Of a stretch of 64,000 nt of DNA, positions 43,565-59,194 are shown one piece after another (position 1 is the stretch's first letter; every line of letters begins with the position of its first letter). The notes under the pieces were generated by a model that saw only the letters and a list, made by a program, of their open reading frames with translations, did no database searches and had not been told where the DNA came from. The DNA is taken from positions 55,796,405 through 55,860,404 of the forward strand of contig NC_080067.1 of assembly GCF_949987535.1 (NCBI RefSeq), given 5' to 3'. The DNA is from Balaenoptera acutorostrata. Taxonomy: Eukaryota > Chordata > Mammalia > Artiodactyla > Balaenopteridae. The position numbers and the translations under genes are program-made.

Positions 43565-43918
43565 TTTTCTTTAAATCTTTTTTTTTTTTTTTTTTTTGGC
43601 TGCATTGGGTCTTCATTGCTGCACGCGGGCTTTCTCTAGTTGCGGCGAGTGGGGGCTACTCTTTGTTGCGGTGCGCAGGGTTCTCATTGCGGTGGCTTCT
43701 CTTGTTGTGGAGCATGGGCTCTAGGCGCATGGGTTTCAGTAGTTGTGGCTCACAGGCTCAGTAGTTGTGGCTTGCAGGCTCTAGAGAGCAGGCTCAGTAG
43801 TTGTGGTGCACAGGCCTAGTTGCTCCGCAGCATGTGGGATCTTCCCGGACCAGGGCTCGAACCCGTGTCCCCTGCATTGGCAGGCAGATTCTTAACCACT
43901 GTGCCACCAGGGAAGCCC
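43565..43918 (-). mobile_element. Long CHR-type SINE
   Basis: Minus-strand SINE with duplicated 'CAGTAGTTGTGG' body units. Target-site duplication AAGAA(A/C)AACATGAATTTT at 43547-43564 and 43919-43936, one mismatch in 18. Confidence 0.92.
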
Positions 43919-44149
43919 AAGAACAACATGAATTTTATCTATTATTTACTTTATTGTGTCCAATGCTCTTTCTCTCTCCATTTCAATATATATGGTATAA
44001 ATAGTATAAAGATTTTTGTATCCAGAACTAGCCTGTGACCCATCCAGAGAAATGTCAGCTTCTTTGTTGCAAACTTTTGAAAACACTAGGGAATGCCTGA
44101 AGGTTGTAGCTAATATTGATAGAATTCAAACTAGTATCCTCTTCCAGGT

Positions 44150-44330
44150 GATTGGCATGGATTAATTTATTTAACTATCACCACAACCCTATGAGACAGG
44201 TACTATTGTGTTTCCTGTTTTAAAGATGAAGGAAACGCATTCAGAGAGGTGAGATAATTTTCCCAAGGTTATACAGCTCGTATGTAGTGAGACAGGAATT
44301 TGAATACAGTCCGACCCTTCCCCTGGCTAC
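44150..44330 (-). mobile_element. MIR SINE (antisense)
   Basis: CACCACAACCCTATGAGACA, CAAGGTTATACAGCTCGTAT and GGAATTTGAATACAGTCCGA are the MIR core and tRNA part read antisense. Confidence 0.78.
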
Positions 44331-45270
44331 ATTACATCACCCCTTTCCAGTTAATTAAGCTTGTGGTCTCTAAGTTATGTTATGAACAATAAACTATGTT
44401 AAAAACTATGTTTAAATCAATGTTAAAAAGAATAAGAAGACTTTTATTAAGTTTTATTAAATTTCTCAACCAAGAGTATTTAACAGTCATTTGGCTATTG
44501 CCACACGGTAACTGAGAGAGTGAAAGACTTGAAAATACAAAAATAAACTTTTTAAAACTTAAGTAGCCTCCTACACAGCCAGGTCCCTATCTCCCTGATG
44601 TCTTCTGGATTCTCTGGAAAACCAGGGATTGGACTAGATTATTGCTTTTACCCGCTAAGCACTATACATTTATAACTTGACAACAACAATGCCTAGAACA
44701 AGGTGAAAAATGTTTAGAGCCAGTAAGTAATGTGAAGTGAAACAATACTGTGGTCAGAATTTTACAGAAAAGGAGAAATGGAGCAGGGTAATTTCTTTCC
44801 TTTTCTTCAGTGTCTGGTCATCTCAGATTTTCCTGTCTTCAAAAAGATGCACTGCCTGGTGGTGCCCACTGTTTTCACAACTGGAGTTATTTTGGCAGTT
44901 CTGCAAAACATCTACTGGCAACCAATAGATGTTTTGTGAGGTCTAAAACTTTTTCAACTATGGGGGAGTCTTCTTTAAGAAAAAGAATACTAATTTATAA
45001 ATAAAAAATTAGTGTATTCTAGAATTACTATAGCAGTCTCTTTACTTGTCTCCTTGTGTTCATTCCCTTTCTAGTCTTATAAGTTTTTCACATGTATAAA
45101 CTTTAGGTCCCAAAGTGTGTTTGTTTGGAAAAACAGAAATAGGTGACAAATTGAGAGATCCTACATCAATTAAGCTTGGGAAATGCTCATAGAATATTCA
45201 GTCTTAGTAATTTCATTATGCACATAGACATAACGAAGGCACTAAGAAGTCCTATATTTTAAAAATCTGC

Positions 45271-45586
45271 GGGCTTCCCTGGTGGTGCAGCGGTTGAGAA
45301 TTTGCCTGCCAGTGCAGGGGACGCAGGTTCGAGCCCTGGTCTGGGAGGATCCCACATGCCGCGGAGCAACTGGGCCCGTGAGCCACATCTACTAAGCCTG
45401 CATGTCTGGAGCTTGTGCTCCGCAACGGGAGAGGCCGCAACAGTGAGAGGCCCACGCACCGCGATGAGGAGTGGCCCCCGCTTGCCACAACTAGAGAAAG
45501 CCCTCGTACAGAAACGAAGACCCAACACAGCCAAAAAAATTAAATATAAATAAAAAAAATAAAAATTAAACTCTCCTGTATAAAAA
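45271..45586 (+). mobile_element. CHR-type SINE
   Basis: Plus-strand copy with GGGCTTCCCTGGTGGTGCAG head. Target-site duplication AAAAATCTGC at 45261-45270 and 45587-45596. The tail contains a short non-A stretch (ACTCTCCTGTAT) before a second A run. Confidence 0.9.
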
Positions 45587-45689
45587 AAAAATCTGCAAAA
45601 ACTTATCTGTCCATGGAAACCTTTTTTTGTGGAATAGCTATTAGCATTTCACAGGCAAAACCCAATCAGAGAAACTCTGATCTAGATTA

Positions 45690-45870
45690 ATCTTCATAAA
45701 ACATTCACGTATCATGCTTCCTCTCAGATGACAAAAAAAATTCCTAAGTTCACTAATGCCTCCAGGATCAGGTCAAAATGAACCAGGCCAGCACTTCAGG
45801 GCATCCCCAATCTGGCCTTATGCTGTCTGAACCTCATCTACTACCTCTTCAAGAGCAAATGGTTTGCTGC
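45690..45870 (+). mobile_element. L2 fragment
   Basis: Short diverged L2 piece, recognised from 'CATCCCCAATCTGGCCTTAT'. Confidence 0.55.
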
Positions 45871-46324
45871 ATAAGTTGATCACTGAGTCAATTTTAATGC
45901 CATCTCAAATATTAAATTAAATTCTCTTATTTTCTTAATATCAAGGCTCCTATTTTATCTTACAGCACAGGTAATTTTTCCCTCTAAGTAGAATAAAATT
46001 AAACAGGTTCATAAAATATTCATTAACTTACATATGAATGCATATCTATCTGTGCCTCTAAGTTTACACTAGTTATCTCCTTTAGCCTGGGATGACGAAG
46101 TATTTGCTGTAGGTAATTCTCTTAAGTGATTTATCTTTTTGATTGTTCTATTATTTGATCTACGGTCTGAAATGTCTTTTTATTTCTTAGATACACACAC
46201 CTCTCCTTGCACGTAGTACAAAGTAACTGATTTAGGCGTTTCATTTATATAATCATATTCACCAGAATCCATATCCAAATTAAATAAATCCATAATAGTG
46301 ATGTCAGCAGCAGACTACTGGATC

Positions 46325-46640
46325 TTCATTTAAAAAATACTTTTTTAAAAAAAATTGATATATGTCTATATTGTGAAATGATTAGCACAGTAAGTTTAGT
46401 TAACATCCATCACTTCACATAGTTACAAATTTTTTTTCTTGTGATGAGAACTTTTAAGATCTACTCCCTTAGCAAAATTCAAATATACAACACAGTACTG
46501 TTAACTACAGTCACCATGCTCTACATTACATCCCAGGACTTATTAAGAGTAAAACGGGAAGCTGTACCTTTTGACTCCTGTCACCCATTTCTGCACCCCT
46601 ACCATCCCACCCTTTGCCTCTGGCAAACACCAATCTGTTC
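46325..46640 (-). mobile_element. L1 3' UTR fragment (antisense)
   Basis: Short piece with antisense L1 3' UTR phrases (TTAACATCCATCACTTCACA, CACAGTACTGTTAACTACAG). No coding part. Confidence 0.7.
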
Positions 46641-46744
46641 TGTACTTAAACAATACATTTGACGCCGATAGTGATGACTTTGAACAAAAGGCAATGCAAT
46701 CCTAGTTCTGTCCCTGTATGATCTCAAGACACTTGAGCTGGAGT

Positions 46745-46900
46745 TGGTACAGGGAGCAGATTGGGTAACAGTGGACTAGACTAGGATTTCAAGCTCCACC
46801 TCTGTTGATAACCAGCTCGATGACCCTGGGCAAGTCTCAAAGTTTCACTGGGTCTTAATTTTCTTATTTGTAATTTGAGAATGTTGTACTGGATGTGGTC
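46745..46900 (+). mobile_element. MIR fragment
   Basis: GATGACCCTGGGCAAGTCTC and the TTTTCTTATTTGTAATTTGAG region, a diverged MIR. Confidence 0.6.
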
Positions 46901-47260
46901 AAATTTTGTTACTTTAATAAGCAAACTTCTCATTCTTTTAAAAGTGTCTCTAAAAGGCATTTGGTTAATTAGGAACTAAAATTAGATTGAACTATAACTA
47001 GCTTCCTATATGCTAAGTTTCAGCCGTATTCCTGGTACTTCACTGGTATCAGCTCCAGGTTTACTGGGTATCATGTTGCTAGAGTCACTTCAGAAGGAAT
47101 TACAGGACAAGCCTCTCCTTGAGTGGCCTTTTCTAAAGATATGCATTTATTATATTTATATGAGAGTTTTAACAAGAGGATAAATTGAGTACATTTAAAA
47201 TAGAAAATACAATACTAAGTTTTAAAAGGTCTATTTGGATTTGCTTTGGAGTTGTCCTTA

Positions 47261-49945
<2,685 letters not shown>

Positions 49946-50864
49946 TCAGAGACTGGTTCAGGCGGACCCCAGAGAGGGAAGCTCATCTCTTATCTATTAA
50001 ACACCTAAAGACTTCTTAACTTTTCTTCTTAAGCCTCATAACTAGGACAGCATGTGTTCATGAGGCTGTGGGCTGACAAGGTTTTAAAACCCTCATGAAT
50101 TTACTATTAGTGGGTAGTTGGGGCTATAATCAGGTCCATCATTTGACAGTGAAATTTAATATTCTTATTCTCACCATCTACCAGATCACTGGAGGAATAG
50201 ATCACAGGGTTAACTGTGAATAAAGAACTTGCTAGGAGAGCCTATGAGAGAGCAGTAAAGTCAGGTCAGGTGGAGGAACATGAGATGCAGAGGCCATACA
50301 GAAGTCATGTCCTTCTTTTTCCTCAACCAGTATGGTGCACATCTAACGTATAATTCTTGTCTTTTGCATCTCAAAATGCAAGAACCTCAAATTTGCAGAT
50401 AACCTGTGTTCCAGCCCTGGAACTGACTAGCTAAGTGACACTGAGCTTCATCTTTTTGGGTCAGAAATCCTTTATGTGTGAAAGGAAACATTTGGCCCAG
50501 ATGACATCTAAGATCTTTTGGGCTTTAACATTCTATTTTTCTAAAATTATAAATGACATCCATAAAAAGTGTAACAATAGACAGAAGCTCATGACGACAC
50601 AGGCGCAAAAGCAGCAATCCACTGCAATATTTCACAAAGAACTTTGTTGGGAACGTTTTACTTAAGGGTAAATATGTTGACTTAAATAGTTTGTATGTTT
50701 ATGGAATATGCTGATCACAAAGACAACTAAGCAGGAAAACTAGCAGAACTACAAATCACAAAATGCAGCGCTTGGCACAAAAGAGACACTTAACAGATAG
50801 ACATTGGATGCAAAAATGTTTGTTGAATGAATAAATGGTACCACGTGCAGGAGCCAGTGAGAGT

Positions 50865-51445
50865 ACCGGACTGGTCTCCCTACCAACACGCTGCCCCAGA
50901 GCTGTCCTTCTAAAAATGCAGACTCCTTGCTTAAAAGCCTTCTAGGATGACCTACTGCCTAGAGGGGGGTCAGTCCTAAGGGTTTAGTATGCACAGAGAG
51001 CTCTTCTCAAACTGCTGACAATCTCTTTTTCTGGTCCTTGTTTTCCTCACACAACCCAGACCCCACGCACACCATACTTCTCACTGATTTTGACAGGCTT
51101 GGTTCATCATGCAGGTGGCACATTATTCCTTCTGCCTAGAATGTTCTTCCCTCCCTCTTGGTCTGAACTCCTCATCCTCCTTCAAGAGCCACGTTAGCTG
51201 TCATCTGTCCTAGAGACACCTCCCAGATCCCAGCAGGGAGAGGCAGTCCCTAGCACTGCTGTAGAACCATTAACAGTTGCACACCTCCGGGCCTCTGACT
51301 CTGTGACCCAGTTGTGTAAGGATGCTTCCTCCCTGCTCCCCACTCACTCATCTATAAACTCTGGGGTGGGGAGTGTGTCCCCTCAGTGCCTGGTATAGCT
51401 CCTGGCAATCAGTAGGCAATCAATAAGCATTTGCAGAGCAGAAGT
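50865..51445 (+). mobile_element. L2 fragment
   Basis: Ancient LINE-2 3' region in sense, seen from 'TTCTGCCTAGAATGTTCTTCC' and the end 'CAGTAGGCAATCAATAAGCA'. Confidence 0.75.
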
Positions 51446-52344
51446 TTTTAAACAATCACCACACATACTGCTAGTATTCTATCTCAGACTGAATAATTAA
51501 CCTCCAAAGGGTATTGGAATTTTCTGTAAAAGGAAAATGTCTTAAAATGCTAACAATGAACAAAACTTAATAATGTTAAAAATAGAATTCTGTTGATTTC
51601 TCCCAGTGATTTATTTTCCTGCTCTCTAAGACTGAAAGGCCAAAGTACTGGTAGGTCTATTTGCTCACCTGTAGGCTCTTAGAGTAAGCATGGCACTTTG
51701 TTTATTAAAAAAACAGGAAAAGAAAAAAAGGGGACAAAGAACGAGGTAAATAGTGGGTCAATTCTGAAGTAAAATTAAAATATATATATATATTATATAT
51801 AAAATTTGTTTTCATCAATTGAGAAACTCCAGGCTAAATCTTTATATGTATACACATATACTTGTTTAAAAATCTCACCTAATAATCAGCTTTGATAAGA
51901 AAAACAAAGCAAATTCTTAGTCTCAGATAATGATCTTGGTGCTAATTGAGTTCAACCTGCTCACAGTTCAAATTTGGTTTTGCTTTTAGTCATGGCCTAA
52001 ACTAATCCAAATAAATCAGGGTCCTCCTCAGAACAAATGAAACAATATTAGGGCTAAACAGAACAAAATACTCCGACTTACTGCGATTACTGCTCAGAAT
52101 TGCATGAACACGTATGAGCAGGAAAGGAGGACTTTTTACATCAGCAATGCCGATCTGAGGTGGTTCTTATTAGTCTATATCTGGCTCCCAGTTGATTTCA
52201 TAATTGCATCTGCCTTGTCTTTTGGCAGCGGTTTTTCATGCCAGTTTACTGCAAGCCTCATCCATCGGTGGCCCAGACTCTGGCTGCTGAAGTTCATGAA
52301 GAGGGTATCTTTCTGCCCCTCACCCGGTGTCTTCTGACTTTGCC

Positions 52345-52800
52345 ACATCCTCCTGTTTTTTCTCTCGTCTCTTAGCTTCCAAGGCTGCACTCCCCTACCA
52401 TTACTCCAACTCACCCTTCTTGATCTTCTTTCCTAGCTCCTCCTCCCTCACAAGGTTTTCCCCAGCTTTCCCCTAAATGTACCCCTGTAGCCCTGGCTTC
52501 TCACTGGGGCTCTAGATCTACAGCCACGTCCAATGCCTCACTTGACCTCATCTACCTAGTTGTCCCACCGAACTATAAACTCATGCGTAGCACTAGAATC
52601 ACCGTCATTCCCACAAAATCAAGTCTTCCCTTGAGATTTCTGCTTTCTGTTCATGGTTTCTCAAGCAAAACCTCAGAATCACCTTTGGCTCCCCTCTCTT
52701 CTTCACTGTCTTCTCCACCCACCTCCCCATCACCACTTCTCAAATCCTATTGAAATTTGCTGATTCTTTCTTCTGAAAAAATATTCTCTTATTCACTTCA
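52345..52800 (+). mobile_element. L2 fragment
   Basis: C/T-rich L2 sequence in sense (AACCTCAGAATCACCTTTGG, CACTTCTCAAATCCTATTGA), well diverged. Confidence 0.6.
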
Positions 52801-53282
52801 TTCTTGGGCCCACTGGAACAAGCTAGTCAGACCCCCCATGTCTCTAGTATGACCTTCGTAAAATACCACCCTTATTCCCCTACCCTTCCCCTCCACCCCC
52901 CACCCCCTCCAAATTCCGCCTCCCCAGGGATTCTCCAGCATTTAAGGAATGAGGGTCAATGACTCAGCCTGACTTTCAAGACTCCAGATATTGGTACAGT
53001 TATATCCCACCAGCCCAATCCATACAAATTAACTACCCATCAACAGCAATTCCAAAACCCAAAAGCTCTGAAAATCCAAATGTTTTTTCACAGCTCATTT
53101 GTTAGCAAAACCTGACGTGAACTTGAGGTTATTATCTTCCTTTATCCCACTTGATGTTGTTGCACGAATATAAACAATTTGCTTATAGGGTATTTCCTGG
53201 ACTTTGCCAGGAGTGTAACATAATACAGAGTATAGGTATTGTATTACCTTTCTAAAATCCAGAATCTTCTAATTTCTTTTTT

Positions 53283-54300
53283 TTAATTGAGGTAACACTG
53301 GTTTATAACATTATGTAAGTTTCATGTGTATGACATTATATTTCTACTTCTATATACACTACAGCATGCTCCCCACCAAAAATTTATTCTCCATCCATCA
53401 CCATACAGTTGATCCCCTTTACCCATTTCACCCTCCCTCAACCCCTTCCCTTTTGGTAACCACTACTCTGTTCTCTGCATCTACATAATGATTTCTGTTT
53501 AGTTTGCTTATTTATTTTGTTTCTGTGTTTGTTTCCTTGTCTTTTACATTCCACATATCAGTGAAATCACATAGTATTTGTCTTTCTCCATCTGACTTAT
53601 TTGACTTAGTATAATACTCTCAAGGTCCATTTATGTTGTTGAATATGGCAAGATTTCATCTTGTTTTATGGCTAAGCAGCATTCCATTGTATATATTTAC
53701 CACATCTTTATCCATTCATTGACTGATGGGCACTTAGGTTGTTTCCATATCTTGGCTATTGTAAATAATGCTGTAATGAACATAAAGGTGTATGTATCTT
53801 TTTGAATTAGGGTTTTTTTTTGTATTTTTTAGGTAAATACCCAGAAATGGGATAGCTGGATCATACAGTAGTTCTATTCTTAATTTTTTGAGGAATCTCC
53901 ATACTGCTTTCCAAAGTGGCTGCACCAATTTACATTCCCATCAACAGTGCATGAAAGTTCCCTTTTCTCCTCGTGGTCGCCAACATTTTTTATTTTTTCC
54001 CTTTTCAGTAATAGGCATTCTAACAGGTGTGAAGTGATATGTCATTATGGTTTTGATTTGCATTTCCCTAACAATTAGCGATGCTGAATATCTTTTTGTG
54101 TGTCTGTTGGTCATCTATATGTCTTCTTTGGAAAAATGTCTCTTTAGCTTTTCTGCCCATTTTTTAATTGGGTTGTTTTTTGTTGTTGTTGAGTTATATT
54201 AATTCTTTATATATTTTGGATATTAACTGCTTATTAGATATATCATTTACAAATATCTTCTCCCATTCAGTAGGTTGTCTTTTCATTTTGCTGTTGGTTC
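53283..54300 (-). mobile_element. L1 fragment (antisense), middle-aged
   Basis: Antisense 3' UTR (TTGAGGTAACACTGGTTTAT) followed by ORF2 3' sequence with broken frames. It ends near the phrase TTTCATTTTGCTGTTGG. Confidence 0.85.
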
Positions 54301-55077
54301 CCCCCTTTGTTGTTGGCATTTCTCATATGTGTGTTAAGATATAATATCTACCTGGAGTGCCTGTTTCTCTCCCTTCTTAGTCTCTACCTACTGAATTTCT
54401 GCCTATATTCACGGCCAGTTCCAAAACAGGTCCCCAATGAGTTATATATATATATATTTTTAAATCTCTTGGTTCTTGAAACTTTTTGGATTTTGGCATT
54501 GTGGATCAGGTTTACAGTTGTGGAGAAGGCTTCACTGACAACTCTTGCCAGAGGATATTTCCCCCTGATGAATTACTAAGGCACTAGGTTAGTAATACCA
54601 CCACTTACCTATTAGATAATAAGCTCTTTGAGAGTGAAAATAAGTGTTATACATTCTACACCACTGAAAACAGAGTTTAGAAATGACTTAACCTACTCTT
54701 CATTATCCCTTATGATTAGATATCTGAGTTTGAAACACTTGTCTCAACTAAATGGCAAGAATTATTTTCCCCATCAGCCATATATTAAATCTTGCTTAAA
54801 AGGAAAAGATTAGCAAACAATTACTAAATATAAGAAGAATAAAATTCAACCCTTTTAAAATAACTGTATCAAGGAAACAATGTGTTTGAAATTCTCCCTC
54901 TTGCAACATAATTTTAAGAGAAAAAAAATCTTGAAGATGGATGAGTGATTTTGAATTAAAATATATACTATAGAAATCTACCATAGTTACTAATCACATT
55001 TAAGATGAGCTGATTTTAGTGCAGTTTTTTCTACTTAAAAACACACAGTGATCTTGCGTGCACACTCTGTGTGCAGG

Positions 55078-55128
55078 AGGAAGACCCAACGCAGCCAAAA
55101 ATAAAAATAAATAAATAAATAAATTTAT
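55078..55128 (+). mobile_element. 5'-truncated SINE tail
   Basis: Only the 3' end of a CHR-type SINE remains (AGACCCAACGCAGCCAAAAA, then an AAATAAATAAAT tail). It runs into further A-rich sequence and a CAAAAA array. Confidence 0.75.
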
Positions 55129-55193
55129 AAAAAGAAAAAAGAGAAAACACAGACCATAAAAAAAAAAAAAAGGGATGGAAAACAAAGGAACCC

Positions 55194-55243
55194 ATGATGA
55201 AGCATAAAAAACAAAAACAAAAACAAAAACAAACAAACAAAAA
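55194..55243 (+). repeat. (CAAAAA)n A-rich repeat
   Basis: CAAAAA and CAAA units in tandem, near a SINE tail. It is probably an expanded poly-A tail. Confidence 0.85.
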
Positions 55244-55244
55244 A

Positions 55245-55273
55245 AACGGGTCTTCTTCGCTAGGAGACCCGTT
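55245..55273. repeat. GC-rich hairpin after the CAAAAA array
   Basis: Nine-base perfect arms AACGGGTCT and AGACCCGTT separated by 11 bases. Confidence 0.85.
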
Positions 55274-55774
55274 CAGCCATGGCCTTTTGCATTCAAGTGA
55301 AACATTGCAGAGAAGCTAATCCCGTTCATATCTTCAGGAAGGAAGTTATTAACTCAAGTAAACATTCAGTTTCAAACTTATAATGAAGAGTCACTCTGTG
55401 CTTAATTTGGGTTTCAAGTCCTATAAGACAATATAAGTTTAAAAGTTTACATGATTTAAATGTAGAGCTGTGCTCTTTAAACTTCCTTCATTATTAATAG
55501 TAGAACTTCCTTTTTTTTTTCCCAATACAAATTCACATGGCAGTCCAATATATAAAATAATATATGTGGGATTTTTCTGGTTGACACAGGTACCAATAGA
55601 GGTAGGAGGATCCGGGGCCCTCAGTATTATCCTCAGAGTCCCCCTGAGAAACACCAGGATCCAAGGAATAGACTTTGCAAAGCACTGCCCCAGAAGGACT
55701 CAACTATCCTTTGGCTTTCCTATTTAAGTAAACTAACTTTTTTCATATTAAAAAGTTAAAATTGTAACTTAATG

Positions 55775-55966
55775 TAGTTAATGGAAAGAGTCCTCTCCGT
55801 CCCCCACATCCCATATGCAGTGCATCAGCAAATGCTGTCAGCTCCACCTCAAGATGTATTCAGTACCTGCCTGGTCACTACTTGCCACCCCTGTCTGCTC
55901 TGAATTAAACGTTTGTAAAAATGCAAGTCAGACCTTGTCTGGCCTTTGCTCAAGACCATCTGATGG
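55775..55966 (+). mobile_element. L2 fragment, left half (split by L1)
   Basis: L2 sense sequence ending 'TTTGCTCAAGACCATCTGATGG', where the young L1 landed. It continues at 57243. Confidence 0.7.
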
Positions 55967-57228
55967 GCAGAAGACCTAAATAAACATTTCTCCAAAGAAG
56001 ATATACAGGTTGCCAACAGACACATGAAAGAATGCTCAACATCATTAATCATTAGAGAAATGCAAATCAAAACTACAATGAGATATCATCTCACACCGGT
56101 CAGAATGGCCATCATCAAAAAATCTACAAACAGGGCTTCCCTGGTGGCGCAGTGGTTGGGAGTCTACCTGCTAATGCAGGGGACACAGGTTCGAGCCCTG
56201 GTCTGGGAAGATCCCACATGCCGCAGAGCAACTGGGCCCGTGAGCCACAGTTGCTGAGCCTGCGCGTCTGGAGCCTGTGCTCCGCAACAAGAGAGGCCGC
56301 GATAGTGAGAGGCCCACGCACCGCGATGAAGAGTGGCGCCCGCTTGCCACAACTAGAGAAAGCCCTCGCACAGAAACAAAGACCCAACACAGCCAAAAAT
56401 AAATAAATAAAATAATAAAAAAAAAATCTACAAACAATAAATGCTGGAGAGGGTGTGGAGAAAAGGGAACACTCTTGCACTGTTGGTGGGAATGTAAATT
56501 GATACAGCCACTATGGAGAACAGTATGGAGGTTCCTTATAAAACTAAAAATAGAACTACCATACGACCCAGCAATCCCACTACTGGCATATACCCTGAGA
56601 AAACCATAATTCAAAAAGAGTCATGTACCACAATGTTCATTGCAGCTCTATTTACAATAGCCAGGACATGGAAGCAACCTAAGTGTCCATCATCGGATGA
56701 ATGGATAAAGAAGATGTGGCACATATATACAATGGAATATTACTCAGCCATAAAAAGAAATGAAATGGAGGTATTTGTAGTGAGGTGGATGGAGTTAGAG
56801 TCTGTCATACAGAGTGAAGTAAGTCAGAAAGAGAAAAACAAATACAGTATGCTAACACATATATATGGAATCTAAGGAAAAAAAAAAAAAAGGTCATGAA
56901 GAACCTAGTGGCAAGATGGGAATAAAGACACAGACCTACTAGAGAATGGACTTGAGGATATGGGGAGGGGGAGGGGTAAGATGTGACAGGGTGAGAGAGT
57001 GGCATGGACATATATACACTACCAAATGTAAAATAGATAGCTAGTGGGAAGCAGCCGCATAGCACAGGGAGATCAGCTCGGTGCTTTGTGACCACCTAGA
57101 GGGGTGGGATAGGGATATGGGAACAAATGTATATGTATAACTGATTCACTTTGTTATAAAGCAGAAACTAACACACCATTGTAAAGCAATTATACTCCAA
57201 TAAAGATGTTTAAGAAAAAAAAAAAAAA
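55967..57228 (+). mobile_element. Young 5'-truncated L1 (sense), holding a SINE
   Basis: Plus-strand L1 covering the last part of ORF2 and the 3' UTR, ending in a poly-A run. Perfect target-site duplication AAGACCATCTGATGG at 55952-55966 and about 57228-57242. The SINE at 56133-56420 sits inside the ORF2 part. Its sequence is very like the minus-strand L1 at 27716-28790. Confidence 0.95.
56133..56420 (+). mobile_element. CHR-type SINE nested in a young L1
   Basis: Full-length SINE flanked by a perfect 16-base duplication AAAAAATCTACAAACA at 56117-56132 and 56421-56436. The surrounding L1 sequence continues across it, so it inserted after the L1. Confidence 0.95.
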
Positions 57229-57242
57229 AGACCATCTGATGG

Positions 57243-57750
57243 CTTCCTTTTTCACTCAACGTATAAACCAAAATTCTATAATCTACCCAACCCTCTCCGA
57301 CTTTGCTCCTATCATTCTCCCCTCGCCCACCCGACTTCAGCCACTCCTGGAACATACCAATCCCCTCCTGCCTCATAGTCTGCACTTGCTACTCCTCCTG
57401 GCTGGACTCCCTCCCCACAGACATTATCTTATCCTGATTCTTCTCTCCCTTTTGATCTTTCTCAAAAACTCACTTCATTGGAAAAGCATTCTCTGACCCC
57501 CTCCCCATATAAAATAGTAACTCCTCCCCTCTGCCCTTCCCCCCTTCCCCTGCTGTACTGTTTTCCATGATAATTCTTACCACCTGACACATTGTGTTTG
57601 ATGATCTATTTGTATATACAATTCCCATCCTTACTCTCCTACTAGTTAACAGAATTTTGTCTGTGTTGTTCATTCCATCCCTAGTATCTAGAACAGTGAT
57701 TGACATAGGAGCTCCGTAAGTACTTATTTAAAGAACAAATGAGTCGTATA
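57243..57750 (+). mobile_element. L2 fragment, right half (split by L1)
   Basis: Continues the L2 from 55966 (CTTCCTTTTTCACTCAACGT) and runs to the L2 3' end (CTAGAACAGTGATTGACATA). The order of the two halves fits one L2 cut by the L1. Confidence 0.75.
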
Positions 57751-58774
57751 CATCTGTTTTTGTATCCCCACTTACAGTTTTTAATGATTGTGCAATTCCA
57801 TCAAGGGAATGAACTGCTCATTATGTTCTCAACAATCCTCCATCCTCTACTCTTGGATTTTAGGTTGTTTACTTTCTCTCTTCTCTCTCTCTCAATAAAA
57901 AACACTGCACTGGACGTGTATCCAGTTTGTTAGGGAGAGGATCTCCATCAACACCTGAAAACCACCCACATTGCTGTCCCTAGTTCACCACTATGGGGAT
58001 CACCCCTCGCAGCCTGCCATCAGCCTGAATTACTTAACGTATTCTGCACCCAGCTTGCATCTTCTTTTCCACTTGCCCCCAATCCTGCTGTCAGCAACAC
58101 TAGCATTCAGTCCCCTTGACTTCATGTTTCACAACTTCATTCCTCCATCTCATCGTCAGTCCTAACGCAGCAAAGCCACACTCTGGGATTACAAAGCAAT
58201 ACCTGGACATGTTTGCAACCTTTTATCTTCAACGTCTGCCCTGGCATGCACCCCTGACCTGGCTCTCTGGACTTCCCAGTGCCCTGTCTCAGGGCTATGA
58301 CGCTCTACGGAGCGCAGGAATTACTGTGAGCTATCGCTGAATCCACATAGGCATCAGGGACTAGCTGTATGCTAAATCAAGAAAATGTCTCCCCATATAT
58401 GCTCTTCTCCATATTTTAATGTATATCAATGTTGTTTACGTATTTTATATCTATGTGATTTAAGACAAACAAATTTACTTAACACTTACATTGGAGCTTT
58501 AGTTCACTATATACGGTTAATCAGTTTAAAAGTTGTAGGGTCTCCAGACTACAGAATGCTGGTACCACTGCTCAAGGTCCAGCTTAACGTTCAGGGTCAT
58601 TAGCTCCTGACGGCCACAAGTGACTCACAGCCAGCCATGCTAGCTGGGCTCTTTCTCAGTCATCTCCTAAATAGTACATAGAACTGTGGCCTTAAGAATT
58701 TAGCCAAAAGGTCCTGAGGACTGTCGGCATATCTGCTAAATCGCAAGTCTGAAGCATGACTTCTGGGAGACTGA

Positions 58775-58920
58775 TGAACTAGAACTTCTCTGGGCACATC
58801 ACTTATCACCTCTAACCCTGCGTTGGGTCACATGTAAAAAGGAGATAGCACTGTTATTACCGAGCCCCACAAGTGCTCGGGGCAGTGAGCGGCAGAGTCT
58901 GCACACACGATAAATGCTAG
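58775..58920 (+). mobile_element. MIR-like remnant
   Basis: Diverged sequence with ACATGTAAAAAGGAGATAGC and an end like CACACGATAAATGCTAG. Confidence 0.45.
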
Positions 58921-59194
58921 CTTACAATTTTACTGTGGTTGCTATTTATTATGATGATCACTTGTCACTAAATCTGATCCATTGCCAAATGCCTCTTCAT
59001 TCCACCATATTTTAGGCCCTGATTAATTTATTCGAGAACCTAGTTCTTACAGAAACTTCTCAGATTATCAATTCTAAAAATATACGTGGGGTGAAAACTG
59101 TGAGAACAGAAAGCCAATCCAGAGACACAGTCACTCTGCTCACGCAGCAAAAGCTGAAGCCTACAGAGGTTGCGGCGCTTCACACATCACTTAC

